Of a DNA stretch of 64,000 nt, positions 8,055 through 17,627 are shown in pieces. Each line of letters begins with the position of its first letter. The stretch's first letter is position 1. Where the stretch lies: the NCBI RefSeq assembly GCF_002237755.1, contig NZ_MWSJ01000010.1, positions 1-64,000 of the forward strand. The letters are read 5' to 3'. The translations under genes were made by a program, and so were the position numbers. A model generated the notes under the pieces. The model was not told where the DNA came from. It did not search any database and worked only from the letters and a program-made list of their open reading frames with translations. Origin of the DNA: Lysinibacillus sp. KCTC 33748 (GTDB lineage: Bacteria > Bacillota > Bacilli > Bacillales_A > Planococcaceae).

Positions 8055-8654
8055 TTATTTTAATCCTCTTCGATGTAAATCATATTCAGAATTCTCCCTT
8101 GGGAAGTTATACCAGTATGCCAATTCATTTGTATATTTACTTGTCGGGTTCCTATCCATTAAAGCACAATTAAAATCCCAATCCCCGGCAATATCTTTTC
8201 TTATGGTAAAGGTTGCATCACCAATAAAACTTCTTCGAATAATTTTAAATTGTCCAGGTAATGTGTATCGGTTTGATTCATCTTTTATAAATGCATAGCC
8301 TGCCTTTGTAAGCATGTTGTAGTAGTAAATATCAAACTGACCATCTACTTGGGCTAAGACGTTTCGAATAGCGGGTAAGTAGTGATCATCACTATCTATG
8401 ATAGCTACATAGTCACCAGTAGCTTCTGCGATACATCGATTATAGGCTACACTAGCACCCAAATTAGTTGGATGAGTAATTATTTTTAAGGCAGGACAGT
8501 TTTTTTGATAGTCCTCTAATAGGGCTAAAGTATTGTCTGTTGAGCCGTCATCACAAACGATAATTTCATAGGCGTATTCTTTAGGAATACTTTCTAACAA
8601 TGTCAATATCCACTCGTCACTATTGTAGGCTGGTGATAAAAAACTGATTTTCAT
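8055..8654 (-). CDS. Family 2 glycosyltransferase (GT-A fold)
   Basis: The 199-residue protein starts MKISFLSPAYNSDEWI and contains VCDDGSTDNT and IDSDDHYLP, the nucleotide-binding and DxD motifs of GT2 enzymes. It has no membrane segment and is short for the family, so the acceptor-binding C-terminus is minimal. It heads a minus-strand operon with the CapE-like and RmlD-like enzymes, suggesting transfer of the sugar they make to a cell-surface polymer or protein. The acceptor cannot be inferred. Confidence 0.88.
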   Translation of the reverse strand: MKISFLSPAYNSDEWILTLLESIPKEYAYEIIVCDDGSTDNTLALLEDYQKNCPALKIITHPTNLGASVAYNRCIAEATGDYVAIIDSDDHYLPAIRNVLAQVDGQFDIYYYNMLTKAGYAFIKDESNRYTLPGQFKIIRRSFIGDATFTIRKDIAGDWDFNCALMDRNPTSKYTNELAYWYNFPRENSEYDLHRRGLK

Positions 8655-8949
8655 ATAAAACCTCGATTCTTTTATTGTTAGTAGAGATGTTCAATAGGCG
8701 TAAGTAGAAGTTTTATAAAGTCTATACTTTTTACTTTGATTGACATAAAGGATTCTTTATTACAATATGCGTTGCAAGAGTGGTTCTGTAGGCAATTGCT
8801 TACATTCGTTAGTTATTTAAAAGAGAGAAAAGCATTTTAAAATAAGGTGATTTTACTAGTGTGATAACGGTACTTATACTAATCTTTTCACATTATTAAA
8901 CAAGAAATCATAATTTAATGAAACGCTTCATTTAAAAAAGGGGGATGTT

Positions 8950-10050
8950 ATGTCAAAAAAGATAGCCTTCATATGTAGTGTGGAATCGTATAAGCTCTCC
9001 GACGCACATATTTTCAAAGATTTATGCCTTGTTCCTATTTTGTTAGGTGAATACTTAGGCTATGATGTCACAATTTTAACGACTGAAATGAATGAAGCAT
9101 TATTGAAACAAACCTTTCCTTCTGTCACTTTTCAACATATTCCGTTTGAGGATGACTATGTTGCTAATATGAATAGTTATTTAATAGAGCATGCGAAGGA
9201 CATAGATATTGCATTTGCGATAGGGCCTTATCCATCGTATTTACCGATCTTAAAAACTTATAAAAAGTTTAATCCAAACGGAAAAATTTATATGAAATTA
9301 GATGTTAATCGGTTTTGGTTAAGTCGATTAAAAACCTATCCATATTTTTCGGAGTTACTCCAGCTTTGTGATGTGCTTTCCTCTGAATGTGAATCCATTC
9401 AAAGCTCTATTCATGAATTTACCAATTTGGATATTAAACGTATTCCTAATGGCTTTTATGAACTGTTTCAAACAGAGCCTGTTCCATTTCAAGAGAAAAA
9501 AAATAGAATAGTAACGGTAGGTCGTTTAGATGCTCCTGAAAAACAAATTCTTTTAGCAGTCAAAGCATTTTTAGAAGCACAGCTTGCAGATTGGGAGTTT
9601 CGGTTAATAGGTCCAATGTCAGAGGCGTTTAGACAGGAGCTATTGAACGTGCTGGATGGAAATCCATTTGCAGCACAGGTCATAATGTTGGGACCGATTT
9701 ATGATAAGATGCAATTGGAAGAGGAGTATAGAAAGGCTAAAATTTTTTGCCTTACCTCTTTAGTAGAATGCTACGCTCATGTATTTGCTGAGGCCGCAAA
9801 GAATGGTTGTTATATCGTTACGACTGATGTTGATGGGGCTGCAGATATTACCCATAATCAGCGCTTCGGGATAATTCATCCGACTCATGATTGGCAAAGT
9901 GTTGGGCGGACATTACAGCAAGTAACGAAACAGGAAGGGTTATTGGCAGATGCATGTGAACACCTCCAGACTTTCGCAAGAGCGGAATTAAATTGGAAAC
10001 ATATTGTGCAAAAAGTAGCCGAATATTTAGAGGAAAAGCCAATCGAATAA
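8950..10050 (+). CDS. GT4-like (GT-B fold) glycosyltransferase
   Basis: The protein has 366 residues. The C-terminal half carries the GT4 signature: VGRLDAPEKQ, the strand IFCLTSLVECYAHVFAEAA with the E-x7-E motif, and TTDVDGAADI. The N-terminal half is a divergent Rossmann-like domain. It has no membrane segment. Transcribed divergently from the GT2/capE operon, it probably belongs to the same surface-glycan function. GGGGG lies six bases before the ATG. Donor and acceptor are unknown. Confidence 0.85.
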   Translation: MSKKIAFICSVESYKLSDAHIFKDLCLVPILLGEYLGYDVTILTTEMNEALLKQTFPSVTFQHIPFEDDYVANMNSYLIEHAKDIDIAFAIGPYPSYLPILKTYKKFNPNGKIYMKLDVNRFWLSRLKTYPYFSELLQLCDVLSSECESIQSSIHEFTNLDIKRIPNGFYELFQTEPVPFQEKKNRIVTVGRLDAPEKQILLAVKAFLEAQLADWEFRLIGPMSEAFRQELLNVLDGNPFAAQVIMLGPIYDKMQLEEEYRKAKIFCLTSLVECYAHVFAEAAKNGCYIVTTDVDGAADITHNQRFGIIHPTHDWQSVGRTLQQVTKQEGLLADACEHLQTFARAELNWKHIVQKVAEYLEEKPIE

Positions 10051-10221
10051 GAGGAGTATATAACGAGAATGGAGTAAAAACAGTGCGACCATTCGTCGCT
10101 AGAAGGGGAATAAAGAACGCTTCTTCGTGGCCAACACCTTTTAATAAGAACCCCTTGAAAAGAGTGTTTAGTTGGAGCGGAAATAAACCCATGTTATTGT
10201 GAATAAAACACGAATGCTTCA

Positions 10222-10257
10222 TAAAAAATCCCCTAGAATTTTCATCATCTAGGGGAT
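10222..10257 (-). terminator. Terminator of the subtilisin-like protease gene
   Basis: TCTAGGGGAT (10248-10257) and ATCCCCTAGA (10228-10237) form a perfect 10-bp stem; on the minus strand it is followed by six T. On the plus strand it may also end transcripts of the glycosyltransferase, with a weaker T tract. The rest of the 10051-10334 gap holds nothing recognisable. Confidence 0.85.
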
Positions 10258-10334
10258 AATTCTTTTACACTATCTTCAACCGAAAACTCTATCTTTCTAT
10301 TACGTTCATCTTCCAGTCAAAGGAGGTAAATATT

Positions 10335-13300
10335 TTATTTGATTTCAAGTGTATATGGTTGAGAACTAGCTTTGCCGTAATATTCACTTACTTCAATAAA
10401 GTAAGTTCCTTTATCCAGTGTGATTGTACCTACTTCAGCATCTCCAGCTCCGTAATAATCAAAAGTTTCTACTGTTTTTCCTTTTGCATCAATAATACGG
10501 ATGACGCCATCTAGTGCTTTTTCTGTTTTAAGAGAGAAGGACACATCGCGTTTGCTGTCGTTTTTAAATTCGAAATAGTCTTTATCACCAAATTGAACAC
10601 CGGCATTTAAATATTGATTAGCTACCCATTTACCGTCTTTTTTCGTAAGTACAGTCGGTTTTGTCGGTACACCGTTAACTATCTTGGAATCTGCATCTTC
10701 ATCAGCTTTTTTATGATCAAACAAAGTTAAATTATACGGTTGGATTGATAATTGTCCATTATTGCTTCCGTTAAGAACAATAAAATATCCGTGAGCCTGT
10801 TTTGCTTTAAAAGAAGTATTTACATCTGTTGTCCCGCCAAGACCGAGTAGCATTTGGATGAGATCTTCACCTTGTCCAAATTGAATTTCTGTTGCCATTT
10901 CTTTTGGATCAATTTTTTTATTGCCATTCGTATCTTCTATAATGGAGCCTGAAAACTTCAAGTCATTTTGAAGTTCTTTTGGTAATTTATCTAGCTGTTC
11001 TTTTGTATATGGTACAGAAGAAATAAGAAGGCTTATGATTTCATCTTTGCCATATTGTTTATAATAGTAGAAATCTGTATTATCTTGATAAATGAGATGA
11101 TCTTTGTAAGTTGTACCAGGTTGAATCTTAATAGCAGTCTTTGGTGTATTATTATTGATATTATCCTCTTTTGGAATAGCTGCCATTTTACTTGTTTTAA
11201 GTGTATACGGTTCAGAAGAACGGTCACCAAGATTCATTACTTTTACAATATAGGTTTTATCCTTTTTCAATGCAATTGTCTTCGCTTCGTTTTCATCAAT
11301 TGATGACCCAAGAAGTAGACTAAGTAACCCCATATCGTTAGTTAATGAAGAAACTGGGATTAATTCTTTTGTTTCCTCATCGTATTCAAATATAGTACCA
11401 GCTGGTGATTGGTTTATACCTTTTTGAATGTTGAAACCATAAACGGCATTTTCTTTAGCTGTAAATTTGAAGTAATCTTCATCATCTTCAGTTTGGAAGT
11501 ATGCTTTTTGATCTTGACCAATATTAAAACCAATCGCTTGTTCCATAATTTGCTCAACGTTTTCCGGCTGATCCATAGCATCTGGATTCATGAACATATT
11601 CATAAAATCATTCTTTTGATTACGTTTTTTTGCTGTATATTCATTAAAAGATAAAAGATCGTCATCGTCTTCTACGCTGCTTTCTAGCATTCCTTCTAAT
11701 GAAAGGCCGTCTTCATCTTCAGGAAGGGTAACGACTTCACCTTTTAATGTGTAAGGAATGATGGATTCACTAACAGTTGCTTCAGTATCAATACCGCCGC
11801 TATAGAACATTTCAAGTGTAGAATTGTTACTGTTTTCATTAGAGACGCCGATTACATACTTTTCATTAGGCTCAGCATCGACAACTAAGCTTACTCCATC
11901 GCCTGTATCCGTGCCGTAAGACGCTCGGATTGGATATGCCCCATCTAATTCTTCAGCATCGTCTATCTCTGTTGGGAAGTCTTCCTTTAAATAAAGCTCC
12001 ATGGATGCAGTAACACCTGGAATCCCAGTTAAATCAAATTTCAGTGTCGTTGGTTCATTTACTGAAAATGTAAAATAATCTTTGTCACCCAGATGATCTT
12101 TAGAAAGTAGGGTATAGTTTTTCCCTTCTGTACTGAATGGGAATTTTTCAATGTTCTCCATATGCTCCATATCTAATGAATCAATTGGTAATTCTTTAGT
12201 CGTTTGAGCTGTGAAGACATAGTTAGAATCACCTTTTGAGCTATAGTTGCCATTATGGTCTTTAACTCCAATTAGAAGGGTTCCTTTTTGATCTGCATTA
12301 AATAGGTATCCTTCTTGTTTGCCTACACGAACATCATTGACGTTAATTGGTTCTACTTTTTTATTAGAACCTTCAGGGTAGAAGTACAAATCAAATGCAT
12401 AATCATATTTGTCTGCACCTTTTAATGTCAGTTGAGCATATTCATTTTCATCAAGATCAACCTTGTACCATTTCTTTTCGTCCGGTTGGCTGAATGAACC
12501 TTTTTCAGTATTTAATGTATCCTTTTTTAGGACTTTAGCGTTCTTCAAGCGCTCTTCTTTTGTTTCTGAATACTGTTTTGGTAAATCTTTTATATTAAAC
12601 TGTAATGCATTCACAGGATCTACTAGACCATGTCCATATGTAAGATCATAGCCTGTCTCACCTAAATCCTTTGCAGTCTTTTCAAGAATAGCTTCTATTT
12701 CAAAAGGCTTTAAATCTGGATATTTTGATTTTAAAAGTGATGCTACACCGGCAACAACAGGGGATGCCATCGATGTTCCACTAAATTTTACAAAGGATGA
12801 TCCTTTTTTCTCATCATGAACTGTACTGTAAACATCTTCACCTGGAGCTACTAGGTCAACCGATGGACCATAGTTTGAATAGCTTGATAATTTGTTTCGA
12901 TCATTCGTAGAACCTACGCTTATAACGCCTTCGTAAGAAGCAGGGAAGGAGTAATTATCTGTCGATTCATTCCCAGCAGCAGCTACAATTGTAACTCCAT
13001 TTTCAATCGCTTTCTGAACGGCTTCCTCCATTAATGGAGATTCACCATAGCCGCCAAGACTCATATTGATAACATCAGCGCCTTGCTCGATAGCATAAAG
13101 GATGCCTTGTGCAATGACGAAATCATTAGCACCATCTTTTCCGTTAAATACATCGATCGGAAGCAGCTTGGCCTTAGGATTAATCCCGTGTCCTCCAATA
13201 CCATTATCTTTTGCAGCGCCAATAATTCCTGCTACATGTGTACCATGGTCACCAGGATAAGAAGTATTGGCAGGTGCTGCAGCATTATATGGAGGTAGTA

Positions 13301-13826
13301 CTTGAGATTTTAAATCTGGATGTTTAAAGTCCACACCAGAATCGATAACTGCTACTTTTACATCATTTTTACCTGCTAATTGTAGAGCTTTATCAATTTG
13401 AAGTAGATTTAAATGGTACATATCCTGTTTCTTTGGATCTGTTTTCGTACCAAAGGAATGATACACATAGCTTGGGGATACACTTTTAACCCCTTTTTGC
13501 TGAGCGTAATATGAAACTGCTTTTTCTAAATTTGTACCTTTGTTAAGTTGGATAACATCGTAACCTAAAGAAGGAATAGAGCGGATCACTTTTGTTCCAA
13601 TTTTGTTATGCACACTCTTATCAAGACCAGAATGTTTAACAATAATCGTATCCTTACTAATCCATTCTTTTTGATTTTTGAATGCTTGGTCCTTATTGCT
13701 AGCTACTTTCACTACATCTTGGTTCTTTGCTGTTTTTTGTGGAGCTTCAGCAAAGGCAGAAGCAGCAGGAACCATTAGTGCGGCAGATGCTACTAGAGCA
13801 ACTGATTTTTTCGTCCAGTTTTTCAA
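10335..13826 (-). CDS. Large secreted S8 (subtilisin-like) serine protease with C-terminal PPC-type repeats
   Basis: The 1163-residue product starts with a TTG seven bases after AAGGAGGG. Residues 1-26 form a Sec signal peptide ending ASAFA. An inhibitor-like propeptide follows (about 55-125), then the peptidase: Asp162 (VIDSGVDFKHPDL), His194 (DHGTHVAGI), oxyanion Asn286 (AAGNES) and Ser352 (FSGTSMASP). After about residue 420, some 740 residues contain repeated beta-rich stretches of pre-peptidase C-terminal type, each with a DKDYF/EDYFKF-like strand and a YTLK-like ending, and many Asp/Glu suggesting calcium. No LPXTG or S-layer motif is visible, so it is probably released or wall-associated. 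It is far longer than subtilisin; monocistronic. The substrate is unknown. Confidence 0.93.
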   Translation of the reverse strand: MKNWTKKSVALVASAALMVPAASAFAEAPQKTAKNQDVVKVASNKDQAFKNQKEWISKDTIIVKHSGLDKSVHNKIGTKVIRSIPSLGYDVIQLNKGTNLEKAVSYYAQQKGVKSVSPSYVYHSFGTKTDPKKQDMYHLNLLQIDKALQLAGKNDVKVAVIDSGVDFKHPDLKSQVLPPYNAAAPANTSYPGDHGTHVAGIIGAAKDNGIGGHGINPKAKLLPIDVFNGKDGANDFVIAQGILYAIEQGADVINMSLGGYGESPLMEEAVQKAIENGVTIVAAAGNESTDNYSFPASYEGVISVGSTNDRNKLSSYSNYGPSVDLVAPGEDVYSTVHDEKKGSSFVKFSGTSMASPVVAGVASLLKSKYPDLKPFEIEAILEKTAKDLGETGYDLTYGHGLVDPVNALQFNIKDLPKQYSETKEERLKNAKVLKKDTLNTEKGSFSQPDEKKWYKVDLDENEYAQLTLKGADKYDYAFDLYFYPEGSNKKVEPINVNDVRVGKQEGYLFNADQKGTLLIGVKDHNGNYSSKGDSNYVFTAQTTKELPIDSLDMEHMENIEKFPFSTEGKNYTLLSKDHLGDKDYFTFSVNEPTTLKFDLTGIPGVTASMELYLKEDFPTEIDDAEELDGAYPIRASYGTDTGDGVSLVVDAEPNEKYVIGVSNENSNNSTLEMFYSGGIDTEATVSESIIPYTLKGEVVTLPEDEDGLSLEGMLESSVEDDDDLLSFNEYTAKKRNQKNDFMNMFMNPDAMDQPENVEQIMEQAIGFNIGQDQKAYFQTEDDEDYFKFTAKENAVYGFNIQKGINQSPAGTIFEYDEETKELIPVSSLTNDMGLLSLLLGSSIDENEAKTIALKKDKTYIVKVMNLGDRSSEPYTLKTSKMAAIPKEDNINNNTPKTAIKIQPGTTYKDHLIYQDNTDFYYYKQYGKDEIISLLISSVPYTKEQLDKLPKELQNDLKFSGSIIEDTNGNKKIDPKEMATEIQFGQGEDLIQMLLGLGGTTDVNTSFKAKQAHGYFIVLNGSNNGQLSIQPYNLTLFDHKKADEDADSKIVNGVPTKPTVLTKKDGKWVANQYLNAGVQFGDKDYFEFKNDSKRDVSFSLKTEKALDGVIRIIDAKGKTVETFDYYGAGDAEVGTITLDKGTYFIEVSEYYGKASSQPYTLEIK

Positions 13827-14118
13827 CTGTTTTCCCTCCTTGGGTCGTTAATTATTTGTGACATCTATACTATTACGAATAAGTAATAGAAAAGTTTCAT
13901 AATTGAGGATATATTTTTCAAAGTTACCAATCTATATTTTACCATTATATTTTACTCATCGTAAAGATTTGTAGGAAGCTGATGGAATCTCCCTAGGATT
14001 ACTAAAGAAAAATCATATCCTTTCCAGATAACGGCTACCATTTCTACTCGATCTGTTTTATTGGAGTAGAAGAGTGTATTAGCCATAGTGAGAAAAATAA
14101 AACTATGGAAAAATTACT

Positions 14119-14955
14119 TTAAAGCTGCTCTATAAGTTTGTGTAAATCTTCCTTAGAACGGGGGATTTTTATGCTTTTCTCAAATAGTTTTTTGTTTTGT
14201 AAAGCAATGGCCGTTTCGAAGACCCATGGACGTTCAAGATGGGCTCTTTCAAGCAAATCTGCTTGAAAGAACAGTTCAACTGGATCGCCATTATAAATAA
14301 TTCTCCCAGCTTCCATGACGACTATTTGATCTGCCCATTCATAGGCTAACGGGATATCATGAGTTGCTAGTAAAATGGTTCGTTCACCGTTTTCTAACGT
14401 AGCTAAATATTGTAAAACTTGTGCACTATAATAATTATCTAGTCCAGCGGTCGGTTCATCTAATAATAAAACAGAAGGTTCCATTGCAAGTACTCCTGCC
14501 ATTGCGACACGTTTTTTCTGTCCAACACTTAAAAAATGAATCGGTTTATCGAGCAATGCTTCAACTTCGGTTTGAGCGATAGCCCATGCAATTTTTTCTT
14601 CAATTATTTCAGTTGTCCAGCCAAGATTCAGAGGTCCAAATGCAATATCTTGTTTAACAGTGCCAGAAAAAAGCTGGTTGTCTGCATCCTGAAAAACAAT
14701 ACCAACCTGTTGACGTAATTCTTTTAATGCTTTTCTACTATAGTTAAGTGCTTTGCCTTGAAAGGATATACTTCCAGCTGTAGGCTTCAAAATTCCATTT
14801 AAATGCTGGAATAAAGTTGATTTTCCAGCTCCATTATGACCAAGTAAAGCTATTTTTTTCCCTTTTGGAATTTGGAGTGTAACGTCTGTTAAAGCATGAG
14901 TTCCGTCTACATAAGTGTAGGATAAATGTGTTAATTCAAAGTACAAATCTGTCAT
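14119..14955 (-). CDS. cbiO: Cobalt ECF transporter ATPase CbiO
   Basis: The 278-residue ABC ATPase has Walker A (GHNGAGKST, residues about 39-47), signature LSVGQKKR and Walker B VLLLDEPTAGLD. It powers cobalt uptake with CbiM, CbiN and CbiQ. The ATG at 14955 overlaps the cbiQ stop (ATGA) and follows GGAGG; a longer frame to 15012 lacks a site and would run through the cbiQ end. Last gene of the riboswitch-controlled cbiMNQO operon. Confidence 0.95.
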   Translation of the reverse strand: MTDLYFELTHLSYTYVDGTHALTDVTLQIPKGKKIALLGHNGAGKSTLFQHLNGILKPTAGSISFQGKALNYSRKALKELRQQVGIVFQDADNQLFSGTVKQDIAFGPLNLGWTTEIIEEKIAWAIAQTEVEALLDKPIHFLSVGQKKRVAMAGVLAMEPSVLLLDEPTAGLDNYYSAQVLQYLATLENGERTILLATHDIPLAYEWADQIVVMEAGRIIYNGDPVELFFQADLLERAHLERPWVFETAIALQNKKLFEKSIKIPRSKEDLHKLIEQL

Positions 14956-15725
14956 GAGAAAAAACCTCCATAAATGATGAGGAGTATAAAAATTGCAACA
15001 ATACCTAGCCAATTTTTCATGTTATAGGTAATCTCCTCCTGCCAATAGACCGTCTCGCCACCACGTGCTTCCATCGCATTGTTTAGTTCAAGACTACGTT
15101 GGAACATCTCGACAAATAAAGCGGCAATCAGCATGGAGACCGAGCGAAGCCACTGTATAGGGGAGCTGTACCCTAGACGAGCCTGCTGAGCAAGATGAAT
15201 TTTTTGCATACTATCTAAAAAGATAAAAATAAAACGATACGTTAGTTCTACTAGCTCTATGAATAGAGTGGGCAGTCGCCATTGTCGCAGGACATAACAA
15301 ATAGATTGGACTGATGTCGTAAGAATTAAAAAATACAAACAGCTTATACTGCCAAGGACGATGAAAAAAAGCTGTTGCGCTGTCACTAAGCTCGTACTGC
15401 CAACAAATATTGTCCAATGATGAAAAGAAAATGACCAAATAGTTGGAGGTAGTGTGCTTGTTGCTGGCGCTATAGAAATTAAAATGGATGCTAGACTCGA
15501 AAGTAAAAAAAATCCGGGTAGCAATAGTAATTTTGCGTAATATTTAGCTGGGATTTTTGCACCTAAAATGATAAAAGCACTCATCACAATAAATGTAATG
15601 AGTGAAATTCGTTCATCTCTCATGATAAGCGACAATAAAAGCAATCCTAGGGATAACGTCATTTTTTCCAGCGGATGAACAGACGCTAGTTTATTCATAT
15701 AAGCATACTTATCAATGAGTAACAT
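14952..15725 (-). CDS. cbiQ: Cobalt ECF transporter transmembrane component CbiQ
   Basis: About 257 residues and five to six hydrophobic segments. The MEARGG motif near the C-terminus (ELNNAMEARGG) is the coupling helix signature of EcfT/CbiQ proteins that contacts the ATPase. It starts at the ATG at 15725 with AGAGGG upstream; a GTG one codon earlier abuts the cbiN stop. Confidence 0.95.
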   Translation of the reverse strand: MLLIDKYAYMNKLASVHPLEKMTLSLGLLLLSLIMRDERISLITFIVMSAFIILGAKIPAKYYAKLLLLPGFFLLSSLASILISIAPATSTLPPTIWSFSFHHWTIFVGSTSLVTAQQLFFIVLGSISCLYFLILTTSVQSICYVLRQWRLPTLFIELVELTYRFIFIFLDSMQKIHLAQQARLGYSSPIQWLRSVSMLIAALFVEMFQRSLELNNAMEARGGETVYWQEEITYNMKNWLGIVAIFILLIIYGGFFS

Positions 15726-15728
15726 CAC

Positions 15729-16001
15729 TTATCCCTCTTTATGTTTACCACGCATTAAGCCGATGAAATAGCCAATAAATCCGGCTCCAATAGCAGCTTG
15801 TAGTGCGAATAATAAGCTTTCTATTTCACCACTTGGTGGCTCCCATAAGCTTTCAAACCAAGGCTCGTAGTTAGCATCTATTTCACCAATTGCTGCCTCC
15901 GCTTCACCATCAGCACCTTCAAAATCTGCGCCTTTTTGAATGAAGAGGGGAATGATTGCTAACAACACAACAATTGCTAAGAGCAGTAAATTTTTTTTCA
16001 T
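15729..16001 (-). CDS. cbiN: Cobalt transport protein CbiN
   Basis: The 90-residue protein has two membrane segments and the characteristic extracellular stretch GADFEGADGEAEAAIGEI plus WEPPSGEIESLLFALQAAIGA. CbiN is the small auxiliary subunit needed for cobalt delivery by CbiM. AAGGAGG lies nine bases before the ATG; one base separates it from cbiM. Confidence 0.95.
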   Translation of the reverse strand: MKKNLLLLAIVVLLAIIPLFIQKGADFEGADGEAEAAIGEIDANYEPWFESLWEPPSGEIESLLFALQAAIGAGFIGYFIGLMRGKHKEG

Positions 16002-16002
16002 G

Positions 16003-16749
16003 TTAGTGAGCCTCCTTTGCCGAGAAAACGCGTAAAGCTTTTAATTCACTCACATTGTATTTTTTCAAGAAATTCATAACGATCACTGTTAAAATGCCTT
16101 CACTAACAGCAAGAGGAATTTGCGTGAACGCAAAAATACTAGCAAACTTTGTGAATGAAGTCATAAAGCCTCCGACCTCAGAAGGGAAGGCAAGCGCTAA
16201 TTGTACAGAAGTGACAATATATGTACCTAAGTCACCAAGCATTGCTGCTAAAAAGACGGCTACTGAAAATGATAATCCCATTTTTTGAGAACCCTTAAAA
16301 ACATAATAAGCAATAATAGGACCAGCAATTGCCATAGAAAAGGCATTAGCACCTAAAGTTGTCAGCCCACCATGTGCTAAAAGTAAAGATTGGAATAATA
16401 ATACGATTGTTCCGATAACGCTCATCGCTAATGGTCCAAAAAGAACTGTCCCAAGACCAACCCCTGTTGGATGTGAACAACTACCTGTTACAGAAGGGAT
16501 TTTTAAAGCTGATAGTACAAAGGCAAAGGCACCAGATAGGCCTAAAATCATTTTTGTTTCAGGATTTTCATCAATAGTTTTACGAATAGAACGTAATCCT
16601 AAAATAATAAATGGAATCGATAAGACCCACCAAAAAATCGCCCATTCAATTGGCAAAAAGCCCTCCATAATGTGCATCGCAAATGCACGGTCTGGTACGA
16701 ATAAAAATGCCAATAAGAAATAACTAAGCTTCCAACCTGAGAATTTCAA
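16003..16749 (-). CDS. cbiM: Cobalt ECF transporter substrate-binding component CbiM
   Basis: The 248-residue membrane protein begins with a signal-like segment ending AFA, followed by MHIMEGFLP. In CbiM/NikM the processed N-terminus Met-His supplies metal ligands, and this motif is intact. The later stretch [12 protein letters not shown] is also typical. Start is TTG with GGAGGAG upstream. First gene of the uptake operon, downstream of a cobalamin riboswitch and its terminator. Confidence 0.95.
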   Translation of the reverse strand: MKFSGWKLSYFLLAFLFVPDRAFAMHIMEGFLPIEWAIFWWVLSIPFIILGLRSIRKTIDENPETKMILGLSGAFAFVLSALKIPSVTGSCSHPTGVGLGTVLFGPLAMSVIGTIVLLFQSLLLAHGGLTTLGANAFSMAIAGPIIAYYVFKGSQKMGLSFSVAVFLAAMLGDLGTYIVTSVQLALAFPSEVGGFMTSFTKFASIFAFTQIPLAVSEGILTVIVMNFLKKYNVSELKALRVFSAKEAH

Positions 16750-16801
16750 AAATTTCTCCTCCTCACATTAAAATAGTTCGAATAGTATGCGATACGAAAT
16801 C

Positions 16802-16833
16802 AAAAAAGCACTTCTCCAATTGTGGAAAAGTGC
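16802..16833 (-). terminator. Riboswitch expression-platform terminator before cbiM
   Basis: On the minus strand GCACTTTTCC, loop ACAATT, GGAGAAGTGC, then T6. It lies about 70 nt after the cobalamin aptamer and 53 nt before the cbiM start, so cobalamin binding most likely ends transcription here. Confidence 0.85.
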
Positions 16834-16905
16834 ATAGCTAAAAATGCAAATAAAATTCTAATTTGCTCAGCCGCACACCTATCCTCGTAGGTTCAAACGA
16901 TCACA

Positions 16906-17070
16906 TATTTTTCGGCAGGTCTCCTGGCTTTAGTTCAACGTTTTATAGGCCTTCCCATCCTTTGGACAGTGACATTATCTATAAAACTCCCTAGTACAGT
17001 GGCGGGACCGCGCCGGACTTAAACCGGCTTCCCTTTTAAGCGAAATGATGAACAATTCGCACCGAAAAAA
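16906..17070 (-). ncRNA. Cobalamin riboswitch (cbiMNQO leader)
   Basis: Minus-strand sequence shows the classic aptamer: GGTGCGAATTG, AAAAGGGAAGCCGGTT, GTCCGGCGCGGTCCCGCCAC and the B12 box AGCCAGGAGACCTGCC, closed by the P1 stem TTTTTTCGG/CCGAAAAAT. Binding of adenosylcobalamin would switch off cobalt uptake through the terminator at 16802-16833. Confidence 0.95.
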
Positions 17071-17244
17071 GATGAAGTTGTGATTTCACGACAAAGTGTA
17101 ACATGAATTTCCATATATATGCTATACTTTTTAAGAAAAAATTTTTAATTGAGTGTCTATGTCGAAAATTCGGATAAATAGAAAAGGAATGTCATATTTT
17201 TCATTAAAAAATTACTGAAAATGTCACAAATTTAGAAAGAAATA

Positions 17245-17272
17245 TTGAAATTTTAAAAAAATAAGCTATGAT
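17245..17272 (+). promoter_or_regulatory. Predicted promoter of the cobalamin biosynthesis operon
   Basis: TTGAAA (17245-17250), 16-bp spacer, TATGAT (17267-17272); predicted start near 17279, about 40 nt before the riboswitch. Confidence 0.5.
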
Positions 17273-17317
17273 AGAAACAGTTTTTAATTTTACAAAAAAA
17301 TAAATTCATATAAAACA

Positions 17318-17485
17318 TCCATAAGTGCTTGAATATTTTCAAGATAATAGGGAAATCGGTGAGAATCCGATACAGCCCCCGCTACTGTAATAGCTGATGA
17401 AATCGCGGATGCCACTAGTGAGAACTAGGAAGGCGCGAAAGTAAAAGGAAGCTTAAGTCAGGAAACCTGCTTATGTGATAATGCA
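17318..17485 (+). ncRNA. Cobalamin riboswitch (cbi operon leader)
   Basis: AATAGGGAAATCGGTGAGAA, ACAGCCCCCGCTACTGT, GCCACT...GAGAACTAGGAAGGCGC and the B12 box AAGTCAGGAAACCTGCTTA are all present in order. It controls the biosynthetic operon together with the terminator at 17560-17596. Confidence 0.95.
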
Positions 17486-17559
17486 TGCAAACTTTTCGGA
17501 GGGAGAAGTTGAAGCGAGAGCGAGTACCTGTATATATTCGTTTTTATTTGGCTTCTACT

Positions 17560-17596
17560 AAACCTTTACTCTTCGTCTAGAGTAAAGGTTTTTCTT
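17560..17596 (+). terminator. Riboswitch expression-platform terminator before the cbi operon
   Basis: AAACCTTTACTC (17560-17571) pairs with GAGTAAAGGTTT (17580-17591), followed by TTCTTTTT. It lies 32 nt before the first gene. Confidence 0.9.
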
Positions 17597-17627
17597 TTTC
17601 CTAAAAGCAAATGAGGGGAGAAAAACT

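Noticed and set aside
8655-8949. Search for an operator shared by the two divergent glycosyltransferase genes
   Set aside because: AT-rich with no clear palindrome or direct repeat; only generic promoter-like hexamers were seen.
11033-11303. Frames on both strands within the protease gene
   Set aside because: They lie inside the protease coding region, which has an intact signal peptide, catalytic triad and terminator.
14033-14084. Nested inverted repeats (GGCTA/TAGCC and TCTACTC/GAGTAGA) in the gap before the protease gene
   Set aside because: Symmetric but without a T tract in either usable direction; could be a weak cbiO terminator, not enough to list. Nothing else was seen in 13827-14118.
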